DNA of 5,503 nt from Planctomycetota bacterium. Lineage in GTDB: Bacteria > Planctomycetota > Planctomycetia > Planctomycetales > Planctomycetaceae. Positions 5,269 to 5,503 of the stretch are shown here, in pieces (position 1 is the stretch's first letter; each line of letters starts with the position of its first letter). The notes beneath the pieces were generated by a model. The model was given only the letters and a program-made list of their open reading frames with translations. It had not been told where the DNA came from and did not search any database. The position numbers and the translations under genes are program-made. The stretch is from NCBI GenBank assembly GCA_024278285.1, contig JAJRTM010000007.1:1-5503 (forward strand). Reading direction: 5' to 3'.

Positions 5269-5503
5269 CTATCTTATCAATTGCTTGGCTCGCAGAGAAA
5301 ACTTTTCAAATCCTGCTTCCTGAGCCAACTTGATTAATTCCTGTACCAGACCTGTTGGAGTTTCGGAATCTGCACGAATTTCAATGATCATCTCCTTATG
5401 CCCTCCCGGACCGTACAGTGCTTCTGCGACTCGCTTCTCTTCCTCTAGGCGTGGCCCATATTTAAGCACAGGCGTTTGGACATCCCCTTCGAAAACATAA
5501 GGA
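5269..5503 (-). CDS. exbD: Second ExbD/TolR family protein (partial, N-terminus beyond right edge)
   Basis: The frame stays open to the right edge and ends at a TAG (5271-5269), showing about 77 C-terminal residues. These begin PYVFEGDVQTPVLKYGPRLE. A GTG at 5469 could be mistaken for a start, but the reading upstream is protein-like, so the gene is cut by the window. The stretch MIIEIRADSETPTGLVQEL followed by AQEAGFEKFSLRA matches the end of ExbD/TolR periplasmic domains (strand, residue pair RAD, helix, AGF, strand). The membrane helix and its aspartate would lie outside. It is the first visible gene of the minus-strand operon, 18 bp ahead of the next exbD. An exbB/tolQ gene is expected further right, since tandem exbD genes usually follow one. 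Confidence 0.85.
   Translation of the reverse strand, partial: PYVFEGDVQTPVLKYGPRLEEEKRVAEALYGPGGHKEMIIEIRADSETPTGLVQELIKLAQEAGFEKFSLRAKQLIR

Overview
The window looks like part of a planctomycete chromosome, probably from the Gimesia/Rubinisphaera/Planctomycetaceae side of the phylum. This is inferred from the gene styles: an exported TlpA-like thioredoxin with a TPR-like C-terminal half, tandem exbD genes, and an exported beta-rich protein of unknown function. The loosely packed, palindrome-rich intergenic DNA fits too. No rRNA, tRNA or marker gene fixes the taxonomy.

Layout from left to right. Positions 1-238 (+) hold the C-terminal end of a gene entering from the left, probably a transposase. 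It is followed by about 250 bp of non-coding DNA with an imperfect 17-bp stem (392-444). A secreted TlpA-like thioredoxin-fold protein lies at 490-1677 (-). A 484-bp divergent intergenic region follows, containing a 130-bp MITE-like element (1768-1897) with 20-bp terminal inverted repeats and an apparent TTAT target duplication. A GlpF-type aquaglyceroporin (2162-2869, +) converges on an exported protein of unknown function (2901-3830, -). A 324-bp gap carries a second palindromic element built of two hairpins (4005-4107). The right end is a tight minus-strand operon read from beyond the window edge: exbD (partial), exbD, then a TrpG/PabA-type glutamine amidotransferase.

Functionally, the two ExbD proteins should belong to a proton-motive-force-driven ExbB/ExbD (TolQ/TolR-like) inner-membrane complex, whose ExbB/TolQ partner probably lies just beyond the right edge. 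The amidotransferase supplies ammonia for anthranilate or aminodeoxychorismate synthesis and appears to be co-transcribed with the transporter genes. The aquaporin and the thioredoxin-like gene are divergently transcribed single genes. I see no undescribed defence or mobile-gene system. The most unusual content is in the non-coding DNA: two different inverted-repeat elements and a third stem, which may be non-autonomous mobile or REP-like repeats.
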